Assembly (NCBI RefSeq): GCF_002277895.1
Contig: NZ_CP022998.1
Span: 558,001 to 622,000 of the forward strand
Direction: 5' to 3'
Length of the DNA stretch: 64,000 nt
From: Rhizobium sp. 11515TR
GTDB lineage: Bacteria > Pseudomonadota > Alphaproteobacteria > Rhizobiales > Rhizobiaceae
The notes beneath the pieces were generated by a model. That model was not told the origin of the DNA and made no database searches. It saw only the letters and a list, made by a program, of their open reading frames with translations. Numbering within the stretch: the stretch's first letter is position 1; every line of letters begins with the position of its first letter. This document shows positions 52,699-61,372 of this stretch, in pieces. The translations under genes were made by a program, and so were the position numbers.

Positions 52699-53909
52699 AC
52701 CAGACGCCTAAACCCAATTCCTTCCGCTCCGGCCCCGACGAGGATGGCCGTTTCGGCATTTATGGCGGCCGTTTCGTAGCCGAAACGCTTATGCCGCTGA
52801 TCCTGGATCTGCAGGAGGAATGGGCGAAGGCGAAGGACGATCCGGCCTTCCAGGCGGAGCTGAAGGCGCTCGGCACGCACTATATTGGCCGCCCGAGCCC
52901 GCTTTATTTCGCCGAGCGCCTGACGGCCGAGCTTGGCGGCGCCAAGATCTACTTCAAGCGTGAAGAGCTGAACCACACCGGTTCGCACAAGATCAACAAC
53001 TGCATCGGCCAGATCCTGCTCGCCAAGCGCATGGGTAAGACCCGCATCATCGCCGAAACGGGTGCCGGCCAGCATGGCGTGGCATCGGCGACCGTCGCTG
53101 CCCGCTTCGGCCTGCCCTGCGTGGTCTACATGGGCGCGACCGATGTCGAGCGCCAGGCGCCGAACGTCTTCCGCATGAAGCTCTTGGGCGCCGAGGTCAT
53201 TCCGGTAACGGCCGGCAGCGGCACGCTGAAAGACGCCATGAACGAAGCGCTGCGTGATTGGGTCACCAATGTCGACGACACCTATTATCTGATCGGTACG
53301 GCCGCCGGCCCGCATCCCTATCCGGAAATGGTCCGCGATTTCCAGGCCGTGATCGGCACCGAAGCCCGTGCGCAGATCCTGGAGGCCGAAGGCCGCCTGC
53401 CGGATCTGGTCATCGCGGCCGTTGGCGGCGGCTCGAATGCCATCGGCATCTTCCATCCGTTCCTGGATGACGAGGGCGTCAAGATCGTCGGCGTAGAAGC
53501 CGGCGGCAAGGGCCTGCAGGGCGACGAACACTGCGCCTCCATTACCGCCGGTTCGCCCGGCGTGCTGCACGGCAACCGCACCTACCTGCTGCAGGATGGC
53601 GACGGCCAGATCAAGGAAGGTCATTCGATTTCGGCCGGCCTCGATTATCCCGGCATCGGCCCGGAACATTCCTGGCTGAATGATATCGGCCGCGCCGAAT
53701 ATGTGCCGATCATGGACCACGAGGCGCTCGAAGCTTTCCAGACGTTGACGCGCCTCGAGGGCATCATCCCGGCGCTCGAGCCGAGCCATGCGCTCGCCGA
53801 AGTGATCAAGCGCGCCCCGAAGATGGGCAAGGATGAGATCATCCTGATGAACCTCTCCGGCCGTGGTGACAAGGACATCTTCACCGTCGGCAAGATTCTG
53901 GGAATGTGA
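52695..53909 (+). CDS. trpB: Tryptophan synthase beta subunit TrpB
   Basis: A 404-residue PLP enzyme joining indole and serine. PLP-lysine K99 is in [25 protein letters not shown] and GGGSNAIG complete the site. Starts at GTG 52695, overlapping trpF as GTGA. Confidence 0.98.
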   Translation: MNQTPKPNSFRSGPDEDGRFGIYGGRFVAETLMPLILDLQEEWAKAKDDPAFQAELKALGTHYIGRPSPLYFAERLTAELGGAKIYFKREELNHTGSHKINNCIGQILLAKRMGKTRIIAETGAGQHGVASATVAARFGLPCVVYMGATDVERQAPNVFRMKLLGAEVIPVTAGSGTLKDAMNEALRDWVTNVDDTYYLIGTAAGPHPYPEMVRDFQAVIGTEARAQILEAEGRLPDLVIAAVGGGSNAIGIFHPFLDDEGVKIVGVEAGGKGLQGDEHCASITAGSPGVLHGNRTYLLQDGDGQIKEGHSISAGLDYPGIGPEHSWLNDIGRAEYVPIMDHEALEAFQTLTRLEGIIPALEPSHALAEVIKRAPKMGKDEIILMNLSGRGDKDIFTVGKILGM

Positions 53910-53919
53910 GTTAGACGCC

Positions 53920-54759
53920 ATGACCGCACGTATGGACAAACGCTTCGCCGCTTTGAAGGCTGAAGGCCGCCCGGCACTCGTCACCTATTTCATGGGCGGT
54001 GATCCCGACTACGAGACCTCGCTCGGCATCATGAAGGCGCTGCCGGAAGCCGGCGCCGACGTCATCGAACTCGGCATGCCCTTTTCCGATCCCATGGCCG
54101 ATGGACCGGCGATCCAGCTTGCCGGCCAGCGCGCCCTGAAGGCCGGCCAGACGCTGAAGAAGACCCTGCAGCTCGCCGCCGATTTCCGTAAGGTCGATGC
54201 GGATACGCCGATCGTGATGATGGGCTATTACAATCCGATCTACATCTACGGCGTTGAAAAGTTCCTGGACGATGCGCTGGCTGCCGGCATCGACGGCCTG
54301 ATCGTCGTCGACCTGCCGCCGGAAATGGATGATGAGCTCTGCATTCCCGCGATCCGCAAGGGCATCAACTTCATCCGCCTGGCAACGCCGACCACCGACG
54401 ACAAGCGCCTGCCGACGGTTCTGAAGAACACGACGGGCTTCGTCTACTACGTCTCGATGAACGGCATCACCGGTTCGGCGCTGCCCGATCCGTCGCTGGT
54501 GTCGGGTGCCGTCAAGCGCATCAAGCAACATACCGAGTTGCCGGTCTGCGTCGGCTTCGGCGTCAAGACCGCCGAGCATGCCAAGCTGATCGGCGCCGCC
54601 GCCGATGGCGTCGTCGTCGGTACTGCGATCGTCAATCAGATTGCCACCAGCCTCTCCAAGGATGGCAAGGCAACAGCAGACACCATCCAGGCTGTGGCCA
54701 CCCTGGTGCGCGGCCTATCGACGGGAACGCGTTCCGCCCGCCTTGTTGCCGCCGAATAG
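53920..54759 (+). CDS. trpA: Tryptophan synthase alpha subunit TrpA
   Basis: A 279-residue subunit that cleaves indole-3-glycerol phosphate. Catalytic E50 ([19 protein letters not shown]) and D61 are present. ATG 53920 lies 10 bases after trpB. Confidence 0.97.
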   Translation: MTARMDKRFAALKAEGRPALVTYFMGGDPDYETSLGIMKALPEAGADVIELGMPFSDPMADGPAIQLAGQRALKAGQTLKKTLQLAADFRKVDADTPIVMMGYYNPIYIYGVEKFLDDALAAGIDGLIVVDLPPEMDDELCIPAIRKGINFIRLATPTTDDKRLPTVLKNTTGFVYYVSMNGITGSALPDPSLVSGAVKRIKQHTELPVCVGFGVKTAEHAKLIGAAADGVVVGTAIVNQIATSLSKDGKATADTIQAVATLVRGLSTGTRSARLVAAE

Positions 54760-54762
54760 TTT

Positions 54763-54815
54763 CCCCATATAGGCCTCTCATCAATCCCCTGCGGATTGAG
54801 GGGAAAAGCCTATGG
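54763..54815 (+). terminator. Structured hairpin between trpA and accD
   Basis: Outer arms CCCATATAGGC and GCCTATGGG pair with a two-base bulge and enclose an inner CAATCC / GGATTG or CCCCT / AGGGG alternative. It has no long T tract, so it may be a terminator, processing site or accD leader structure. Confidence 0.4.
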
Positions 54816-54868
54816 GCATTTGGTGACGACTAGGATATCGATTAATTCGGTCGATTAGGAGTTTCGAA

Positions 54869-55780
54869 TTGAACTGGATCACGAATTACGTCCGCCCGCG
54901 GATCAATTCCATGCTGGGCCGTCGCGAGGTTCCGGAGAATCTCTGGATCAAATGCCCGGAAACGGGCGAAATGGTCTTCCATAAGGATCTGGAAGAGAAC
55001 AAGTGGGTCATCCCCGCATCCGGCTTCCATATGAAGATGCCGGCCAAGGCCCGTCTTGCCGATCTCTTCGACAACGGCGAATACGAAGCCCTGCCGCAGC
55101 CCAAGGTCGCGCAAGACCCGCTGAAGTTCCGCGACTCCAAGAAATATACCGACCGCCTGAAGGACAGCCGCCTCAAGACCGAGCAGGAGGATACGATCCT
55201 TGCCGGCCTCGGCAAGGTTCGCGGTCTGAAGCTCGTGGCTGTCGTGCATGAATTCAACTTTATCGGCGGTTCACTCGGCATGGCCGCCGGGGAAGCCATC
55301 GTGAAGGCTTTCGAGCGCGCCATCGCCGAAAAGTGTCCGCTGGTCATGTTCCCGGCTTCTGGCGGTGCCCGCATGCAGGAAGGCATCCTGTCGCTGATGC
55401 AGCTGCCGCGCACGACAGTCGCCGTCGACATGCTGAAGGAAGCTGGCCAACCCTACGTCGTGGTTCTGACCAACCCGACGACCGGCGGCGTCACGGCATC
55501 CTACGCCATGCTGGGTGACATCCATCTCGCCGAACCCGGCGCCGAAATCGGCTTTGCCGGCAAGCGCGTGATCGAGCAGACGCTGCGCGAAAAGCTTCCC
55601 GAGGGCTTCCAGACCTCGGAATACCTGCTGGAGCACGGCATGGTGGACATGGTCGTCAAACGTCACGACATTCCGGACACTTTGGCGACGCTTCTGAAGA
55701 TCCTGACCAAGGCGCCGGCAAACGACGTATCGGTCAAGAACAAGAATGGCGCGGCACTGGCGATAGCAGCGAGCGCCTGA
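54869..55780 (+). CDS. accD: Acetyl-CoA carboxylase carboxyltransferase beta subunit AccD
   Basis: A 303-residue subunit that, with AccA, transfers CO2 from biotin to acetyl-CoA for fatty acid synthesis. The core ([52 protein letters not shown]) is complete. The N-terminal zinc ribbon has only one of its four cysteines: C29, then T32, I48 and S51. It starts at TTG 54869 with AGGAG upstream. Followed after 32 bases by folC. Confidence 0.96.
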   Translation: MNWITNYVRPRINSMLGRREVPENLWIKCPETGEMVFHKDLEENKWVIPASGFHMKMPAKARLADLFDNGEYEALPQPKVAQDPLKFRDSKKYTDRLKDSRLKTEQEDTILAGLGKVRGLKLVAVVHEFNFIGGSLGMAAGEAIVKAFERAIAEKCPLVMFPASGGARMQEGILSLMQLPRTTVAVDMLKEAGQPYVVVLTNPTTGGVTASYAMLGDIHLAEPGAEIGFAGKRVIEQTLREKLPEGFQTSEYLLEHGMVDMVVKRHDIPDTLATLLKILTKAPANDVSVKNKNGAALAIAASA

Positions 55781-55812
55781 CATCATCGATTGCCGACGGG
55801 CGGAGGTGCGGG

Positions 55813-57165
55813 ATGACGTCTATGGATCAGTCCGCAATGAGCGAGGCAGCACGCGAGATCGAGAAGCTCATGGGGCTGCACCCCAAGGGCTTCGATCTTT
55901 CTCTGGAGAGAATAACCCGGCTGCTCGAGGTCCTCGGAAATCCCCATCAGAAATTACCGCCGGTGATCCATGTTGCCGGTACCAACGGAAAGGGCTCGGT
56001 GACGGCCTTTTGCCGCGCGCTGCTCGAAGCGGGCGGCTATAGCGTGCATGTCCATACCTCGCCGCATCTCGTCAACTGGCACGAGCGCTACCGCATCGGC
56101 GTCAAGGGCGGCCGCGGCAAGCTCGTTGACGATACCGTGTTTGCCGATGTGCTCAAGCGCATCGCCAAGGCAAACGGCGGGCAGAAGATCACCGTCTTCG
56201 AAATCCTGACGGCCGCGACCTTTCTCCTTTTTGCTGAGCATCCGGCCGATGTCGCGGTCATCGAGGTCGGACTTGGTGGCCGTTTCGATGCCACTAATGT
56301 CCTCTCCGATCCGGCTGTTTCCGTCATCATGCCGATCTCGCTCGATCACCAGCCCTATCTCGGCGACCGCGTCGAACTGATCGCAGCGGAAAAGGCCGGC
56401 ATCATGAAGCCGGGCCATCCCGTCGTCATCGGCCATCAGGACTATGATGCCGCGCTCGACGTGCTGATCTCGACAGCCGAGCGGCTTCGTTGCCCGACCG
56501 CCGTCTTCGGTCAGGATTTTTCCGCCCATGAGGAATATGGCAAGCTGGTCTATCAGGACGAGTTCGGCCTGGCCGATCTGCCGCTGCCGCGCCTGCCGGG
56601 CCGTCACCAATATGGCAATGCTGCCGCCGCCATACGGGCGGTCAAGGCCGCCGGTTTCGTCGTCACCGAAGCGATGATGGAAAAGGCGATGACCTCGGTC
56701 GAATGGCCGGGCCGCCTGCAGCGACTGACCGAAGGCGAATTGGTTGCGCATGCGCCCGAACGGGCCGAGATCTGGGTCGATGGCGGCCACAATCCCGGCG
56801 CCGGCGAAGTCATCGCGGAAGCCATGGCCAATTTTGAGGAGCGCCGGCCACGGGCCTTGTTCCTGATCACAGGCATGATCAACACCAAGGATCCGATCGG
56901 CTATTTCAAGGCCTTTGCCGGCTTGGCTGAGAAAGTCTATTGCGTGCCGATCCGAGGCAGTGAAGCGATGGTCGATCCCGTTATTCTCGCCAATGCCGCT
57001 TATGATGCCGGCCTCATAGCCGAACCCATGTCCAGCGTCGTTGAGGCGCTGGATGCGATCAAGGATCTGGCCGTGCCGAATGTGCCTGCCCCGCGCATCC
57101 TGATCGGCGGTTCGCTTTATCTGGTTGGCGATGTCCTTGCGGACAACGGCACGCCGCCGCAGTGA
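55813..57165 (+). CDS. folC: Bifunctional folylpolyglutamate synthase / dihydrofolate synthase FolC
   Basis: A 450-residue Mur-ligase-like enzyme. The ATP motif VAGTNGKGSVTAF, YSVHVHTSPHLVNWHERYRI, EVGLGGRFDATNV and SLDHQPYLG are the FolC hallmarks. ATG 55813 has GGAGG ahead. Co-transcribed with accD as commonly found in proteobacteria. Confidence 0.96.
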   Translation: MTSMDQSAMSEAAREIEKLMGLHPKGFDLSLERITRLLEVLGNPHQKLPPVIHVAGTNGKGSVTAFCRALLEAGGYSVHVHTSPHLVNWHERYRIGVKGGRGKLVDDTVFADVLKRIAKANGGQKITVFEILTAATFLLFAEHPADVAVIEVGLGGRFDATNVLSDPAVSVIMPISLDHQPYLGDRVELIAAEKAGIMKPGHPVVIGHQDYDAALDVLISTAERLRCPTAVFGQDFSAHEEYGKLVYQDEFGLADLPLPRLPGRHQYGNAAAAIRAVKAAGFVVTEAMMEKAMTSVEWPGRLQRLTEGELVAHAPERAEIWVDGGHNPGAGEVIAEAMANFEERRPRALFLITGMINTKDPIGYFKAFAGLAEKVYCVPIRGSEAMVDPVILANAAYDAGLIAEPMSSVVEALDAIKDLAVPNVPAPRILIGGSLYLVGDVLADNGTPPQ

Positions 57166-57180
57166 TTTTGGTCGGGCGGT

Positions 57181-57232
57181 CAGCCACCCGCCCTCGTGCT
57201 TCGAGACGGCCTGAGGCAGCATGAGGGCTGAC
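57181..57232. repeat. Rhizobial palindromic repeat after folC, copy 1
   Basis: CAGCCACCCGCCCTCGTGCT to CATGAGGGCTGAC, sharing the CCCTCGTG-TTCGAG...ATGAGGG pattern of the 51731 repeat. Confidence 0.55.
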
Positions 57233-57298
57233 CTTTGCGCCCAACCGCTCCGGGCTCATTTCTTCGTCGCCTCTGCGTTGCACGGCGACGAGCCTGCT

Positions 57299-57344
57299 CC
57301 ATCCTCCCCCTGAGGTGCGAAGCCTCGGAGAACGAGGATGGCCC
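57299..57344. repeat. Rhizobial palindromic repeat after folC, copy 2
   Basis: Ends CCATCCTC and GAGGATGG pair, as in the 51869 repeat. It has GAAGCCTCGGAGAACGAGG in the middle. Confidence 0.55.
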
Positions 57345-57361
57345 GCTCTCTCCGCACCAAC

Positions 57362-57385
57362 AAAAAACCCCGCCGAAGCGGGGCT
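57362..57385 (-). terminator. trxA terminator
   Basis: On the minus strand, GCCCCGC / GCGGGGT pair around TTCG and are followed by TTTTTTG, 25 bases past the trxA stop. Confidence 0.85.
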
Positions 57386-57409
57386 CTTGTTCCATACAAT
57401 CGATACCGA

Positions 57410-57730
57410 TCAGGCTGCGCTGGAGATCCAGCTCTGCAGGGCCGTCTTGGGAGCGGCGCCGACCTTGATGTCGGCAACTTCGCCGGCCTTGAACATGGCA
57501 AGCGTCGGGATCGAACGAACGCCGAACTGGGCGGCCAGTTCCGGGTTTTCGTCGATGTTGAGCTTGGCAACCTTGACCTTGCCTTCGAACTGCACGGCGA
57601 GTTCTTCCAGAGCCGGGGCGATCATCTTGCACGGACCGCACCATTCGGCCCAGAAATCAACGACGACAGGCTCTGCAGACTGCAGCACTTCGGTGGCGAA
57701 GTTGGAGGTATCGACTTTAACGGTAGCCAT
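57410..57730 (-). CDS. trxA: Thioredoxin TrxA
   Basis: A 106-residue thioredoxin with the [10 protein letters not shown] active site (C31, C34) and cis-proline segment RSIPTLAMF. It is the last gene of the leftward addB-addA-trxA row, 75 bases after addA. Confidence 0.97.
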   Translation of the reverse strand: MATVKVDTSNFATEVLQSAEPVVVDFWAEWCGPCKMIAPALEELAVQFEGKVKVAKLNIDENPELAAQFGVRSIPTLAMFKAGEVADIKVGAAPKTALQSWISSAA

Positions 57731-57805
57731 AGGCTGCTCCTTACCAGGATTTGCGGGTTGCTAGATATGTGATGGTGCGGTGCCCAGATTTCAATATCTG
57801 GTATT

Positions 57806-60800
57806 TCACTTTGTCTCGAGCTCCGCAAGCGCCAATGCAAGCGCCCCGTCCGACAGCGTGTAGATCGAGGCATTTTCAGTATAGACCAGCATGCAGTCGA
57901 TGCGCTTTCCCGGATAGAGCGGCGAAAGGATCTCGCGATAGATGGCAAGCTGCGCTTTATGCGCGAAGGGGATGCTGCTTTCCTCGTCAGGCGGTACGCG
58001 ATTCGTCTTGTAGTCGAGGATGACGACCCGATCGTCGAGGTCAGCCAGCCGGTCGATCCGTCCAGAGACGGCGTAGGACTGGCTGCCGAGTTTCAGCGTA
58101 CCCATGATCGAGACTTCGGCTTGCGCATGCGTGCTGAAGGTGCCCTGCAGATCAGGATGCGATAGCAGCGCCATGACCGACTTCACCAGCGCCCCGCGCT
58201 CTGCCTGCGGCCAGAAGCGCGCGGCCCGCTCGGCATAGCGCCGGGCGGCGTCGGCCCGCTCTTCGGGCGCGATTTCAGGCAAGGTCTGCAGCATCCGGTG
58301 AATGAAGCGGCCTTTTTGCAGGGCGCGGTCGGATTTGGCCTCTTCGCCGAAAAGCGCCGAGGTCACCAACAGATCGTCGGCTTCCTCGTCGATGACGGTA
58401 CCGACCCCGGAGGGGCTGAGCGGCCGCGGCAGGCTTCTTTGCGGCGGCAGCGGCCGGTTGAGGCTGTCGGGCAGGCTAGCGCGTCCCGAGCGCTTCTCAT
58501 GCTCCTTAGCGGTCTCGAATTCGAGCTGGACCTGGGCGACCCGCCAGCTCAAGCCCTGCCAGTCGCCATCGGGTCCGGTGAAAGTCTTCTGCGTGCAGTG
58601 CAGTTCATGCCCGCGCAGCGCTGCGGAAATCATCGCATGCCAGGTATCGGCATTCTCACGGACTCCGCGGTAGCCGCAAATGATCAGCCGGTCGGCGGCA
58701 CGGGTCATGCCGACATAGAGGAGCCGGCGATATTCCTCCTCTGCCAGCGACTGCAGCCGCGCCGTATCGGCCTGTGTCAGCGAATTGGCGAGCGCCGAGA
58801 CCGGTACCCAGACTGGGAGCGGGATTTCGTCCCTGCCGGTTTCGATCAGCCGTAGCTTCGGCAGGTGCGTATGGGTGAAGGCCTTGCCGCCGCCATCGAC
58901 GAGGAAGACGATCGGTGCCTCCAGCCCCTTCGAGGCATGCACCGTCATGATCCGCACCTCGTTACGGCCCTTGTCCTGCTCGCGCTTGACCGTCGGCGCT
59001 TCCAACTCCAGCGTCGAGATGAAGGATTGCAGGCCGGGCAGGCCGCTCGTCTCATGGTCGAGCGTGAAGGTCAGGAATTCGTCAAGGATATCGCTGACCT
59101 CCGTGCCGAGCCGTGCCAGAAACTTCCGTCTGCCGCAGAAGCTGCCAAGCACGCGCGCATAGAAATCGTGCACGGGCAGGCTCTTCGAGAGGGCAAGGAA
59201 AGTCTTCAGCCGTTCGACCACCTGGCTGAAGCGGTCGTGGCCGTCGGTTGCAAATCTCTGCAGATGGCTCCAGACGCTTTCCTCGTCATCGCGATAGGCG
59301 GCAACGGCAAAGACATCTTCCTCGCTCAGATCGAACAATGGGCTTTTCAGGAGCGCACACAGCGAGAGATCGTCCTCCGGCAGCAACAGGAAGCGGCCGA
59401 GCGCCAAAAGATCCTGAATGGCGATATGGCTGGTCAGCACCAGTCGGTCAGCGCCGGCGACGGGAATGTTGCCGCGCCGCTTCAGGGCGCGGGTCAGCGC
59501 ATTGACGAAGCTGTCGCGCTTGCGCACCAGCACGAGAATGTCGCCAGCCTCGATGAAACGCGCCTTACCCTTCTCGATAATCGTTTCCCGGCCGATGAGA
59601 TTGCCGATCGTGTGTGCCATTCGCCGCGCCAGGATGGCGGCGGGTGCGCTTTCCGGCGTCGAATCGAAGGGGGCCGTCCAGTCCTCTTCCTTGGCGGCCG
59701 GCTCCGGCGCGATCATCTCCCAGAGGTCAACGGCGCCGGGATGGCCGATGCGGCTGGAACGATGCACGACAGGCTCGTTGACGGCGCTAAGCCCCCGGGC
59801 ATTCTCCGGACTCGTGAAGACATGATCGACGACGCCGAGCACATCCGCTGTCGAGCGAAAGGAGAGGGGCAGGCGGATCGATGAGAATTGCTGACCGCTC
59901 GCTGCCACGCGCCGCCGCGTGCGGTCGCTTTCCTCGGAAAAGCGTTCGGGACGTGCGCCCTGGAACGAATAGATCGATTGCTTCTCGTCACCCACGGCAA
60001 AGATGGTCCTGAGCGTCGGCCGGGCGCTGTCACCGGAGAAGAAATCCTCCGCCAGCGACTGGATGACGCTCCACTGAATCGGGCTGGTATCCTGTGCCTC
60101 ATCGACGAGAACGTGGTCGATGCCCTGATCCAGCTTATAGTGGATCCAGGGACCGACATCCTTCTTGGTCAAGAGATCGGCCGTGCGGGTGATGAGGTCC
60201 TCGAAATCGAGCTGGCTGCGGCGCTTCTTCAGCTCCTCATAGTCGCGGTTCAGGCGATCGGCGAGAATAAGGGCAGCATGGGTGGCGCGATACATCCGCA
60301 TCAGCTTCAACCGGTCGCGGCTTGCAACGACATGGGCGCGTGCTTCAGCGACCGCTTCGGCGAGGGCAGGCGCATCTGCGAGCATCGCCTTGACAAAGAA
60401 CTGGCTGTCTGACTTTGGTTCGCCCTTGGCGGTCAGCATGGCCTTTTCCAGGATCTCGGCGCGGGCAAGCGGATCTGCCTCGCGCTTGGCAAGCCGCAGC
60501 GCATAAGCAACTTCCTGTGCCTTGGCGCCACCCTTCTCGTCGGCAAGCGTGAGATAAAGCTCCAGTGTTGCTCCAGGCAGACCGGGCAACGGCCAATATT
60601 GCTCGGCAATGCTCGCTTCCGTCTCTCCAGGCGTGAGACCGAGCCGGGCAAGCAACGCGGCCTCGATGCCACCTTTGCGCGCGGCTGTCTCGGTGAAACG
60701 ACGGATCGCATTGCGATTGGCAACGATATCGCCGAGCAGGGTCTCGAGCCCGGATTCATCACCGAGATCGAGCACATAGTCAAAAGCTCGCGCCAGTTCC

Positions 60801-61372
60801 GCATCGCCATGCGGTGTCGTTGCCGTCAGCAACGCACGGCGTGCATCGTCGAGCAGAACTTCGGCGGCGCGATCGTCGAGAACGGAGAAATGCCCGGCGA
60901 CGTTTGCTTCGAGCGGAAATTGATGCAGCAAGGCCTCGCAAAAGGCATGGATGGTCTGGATCTTCAGTCCGCCCGGCGTTTCCAGCGCCTTGGCAAAGAG
61001 CCGCCTCGCCTCGGCGAGCTTGAAGATGTCAGGCTCCTTGCCCTCGATATCGGCGATGCGTGTCTTCAGCTCCTCGTCCGGCATCGTTGCCCAGGCGGCC
61101 AGCCGATCGAAGACGCGGTTCGACATTTCGGACGCGGCCGCCTTGGTATAGGTGAGGCAGAGGATGGCCGAGGGGCGTGCGCCGGCCAGAAGCAGACGGA
61201 TGACGCGCTGCGTCAGTACATGCGTCTTGCCGGAGCCGGCATTGGCCGAAACCCAGGCCGAGCGTTCGGGGTCGGAGGCTATGGATTGCTGAATCGTCGT
61301 CCAGCCGATCCAGACGCCGGGGTCGTCGCCTTCGGGCAGAGTCGCGAAGTCGTCGGCGGAAAAATCACTCAT
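57806..61372 (-). CDS. addA: AddA, helicase-nuclease subunit of the double-strand break repair complex
   Basis: A 1,188-residue UvrD-type helicase with a C-terminal RecB-like nuclease. Walker A is ANAGSGKTHVLTQR near residue 45, Walker B LVDEAQDTSPIQW, the helicase motif VHASKGLEAPIVFLVDGGG, and nuclease residues GRIDRL and ILDYKTNR. The start ATG 61372 (MSDFSADD) overlaps addB by 8 bases, so the two are coupled. It processes broken ends for RecA loading, in place of RecBCD. Confidence 0.96.
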   Translation of the reverse strand: MSDFSADDFATLPEGDDPGVWIGWTTIQQSIASDPERSAWVSANAGSGKTHVLTQRVIRLLLAGARPSAILCLTYTKAAASEMSNRVFDRLAAWATMPDEELKTRIADIEGKEPDIFKLAEARRLFAKALETPGGLKIQTIHAFCEALLHQFPLEANVAGHFSVLDDRAAEVLLDDARRALLTATTPHGDAELARAFDYVLDLGDESGLETLLGDIVANRNAIRRFTETAARKGGIEAALLARLGLTPGETEASIAEQYWPLPGLPGATLELYLTLADEKGGAKAQEVAYALRLAKREADPLARAEILEKAMLTAKGEPKSDSQFFVKAMLADAPALAEAVAEARAHVVASRDRLKLMRMYRATHAALILADRLNRDYEELKKRRSQLDFEDLITRTADLLTKKDVGPWIHYKLDQGIDHVLVDEAQDTSPIQWSVIQSLAEDFFSGDSARPTLRTIFAVGDEKQSIYSFQGARPERFSEESDRTRRRVAASGQQFSSIRLPLSFRSTADVLGVVDHVFTSPENARGLSAVNEPVVHRSSRIGHPGAVDLWEMIAPEPAAKEEDWTAPFDSTPESAPAAILARRMAHTIGNLIGRETIIEKGKARFIEAGDILVLVRKRDSFVNALTRALKRRGNIPVAGADRLVLTSHIAIQDLLALGRFLLLPEDDLSLCALLKSPLFDLSEEDVFAVAAYRDDEESVWSHLQRFATDGHDRFSQVVERLKTFLALSKSLPVHDFYARVLGSFCGRRKFLARLGTEVSDILDEFLTFTLDHETSGLPGLQSFISTLELEAPTVKREQDKGRNEVRIMTVHASKGLEAPIVFLVDGGGKAFTHTHLPKLRLIETGRDEIPLPVWVPVSALANSLTQADTARLQSLAEEEYRRLLYVGMTRAADRLIICGYRGVRENADTWHAMISAALRGHELHCTQKTFTGPDGDWQGLSWRVAQVQLEFETAKEHEKRSGRASLPDSLNRPLPPQRSLPRPLSPSGVGTVIDEEADDLLVTSALFGEEAKSDRALQKGRFIHRMLQTLPEIAPEERADAARRYAERAARFWPQAERGALVKSVMALLSHPDLQGTFSTHAQAEVSIMGTLKLGSQSYAVSGRIDRLADLDDRVVILDYKTNRVPPDEESSIPFAHKAQLAIYREILSPLYPGKRIDCMLVYTENASIYTLSDGALALALAELETK

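Noticed and set aside
52506..53984. A 492-codon minus-strand frame opposite trpB
   Set aside because: Shadow of trpF-trpB; no motif.
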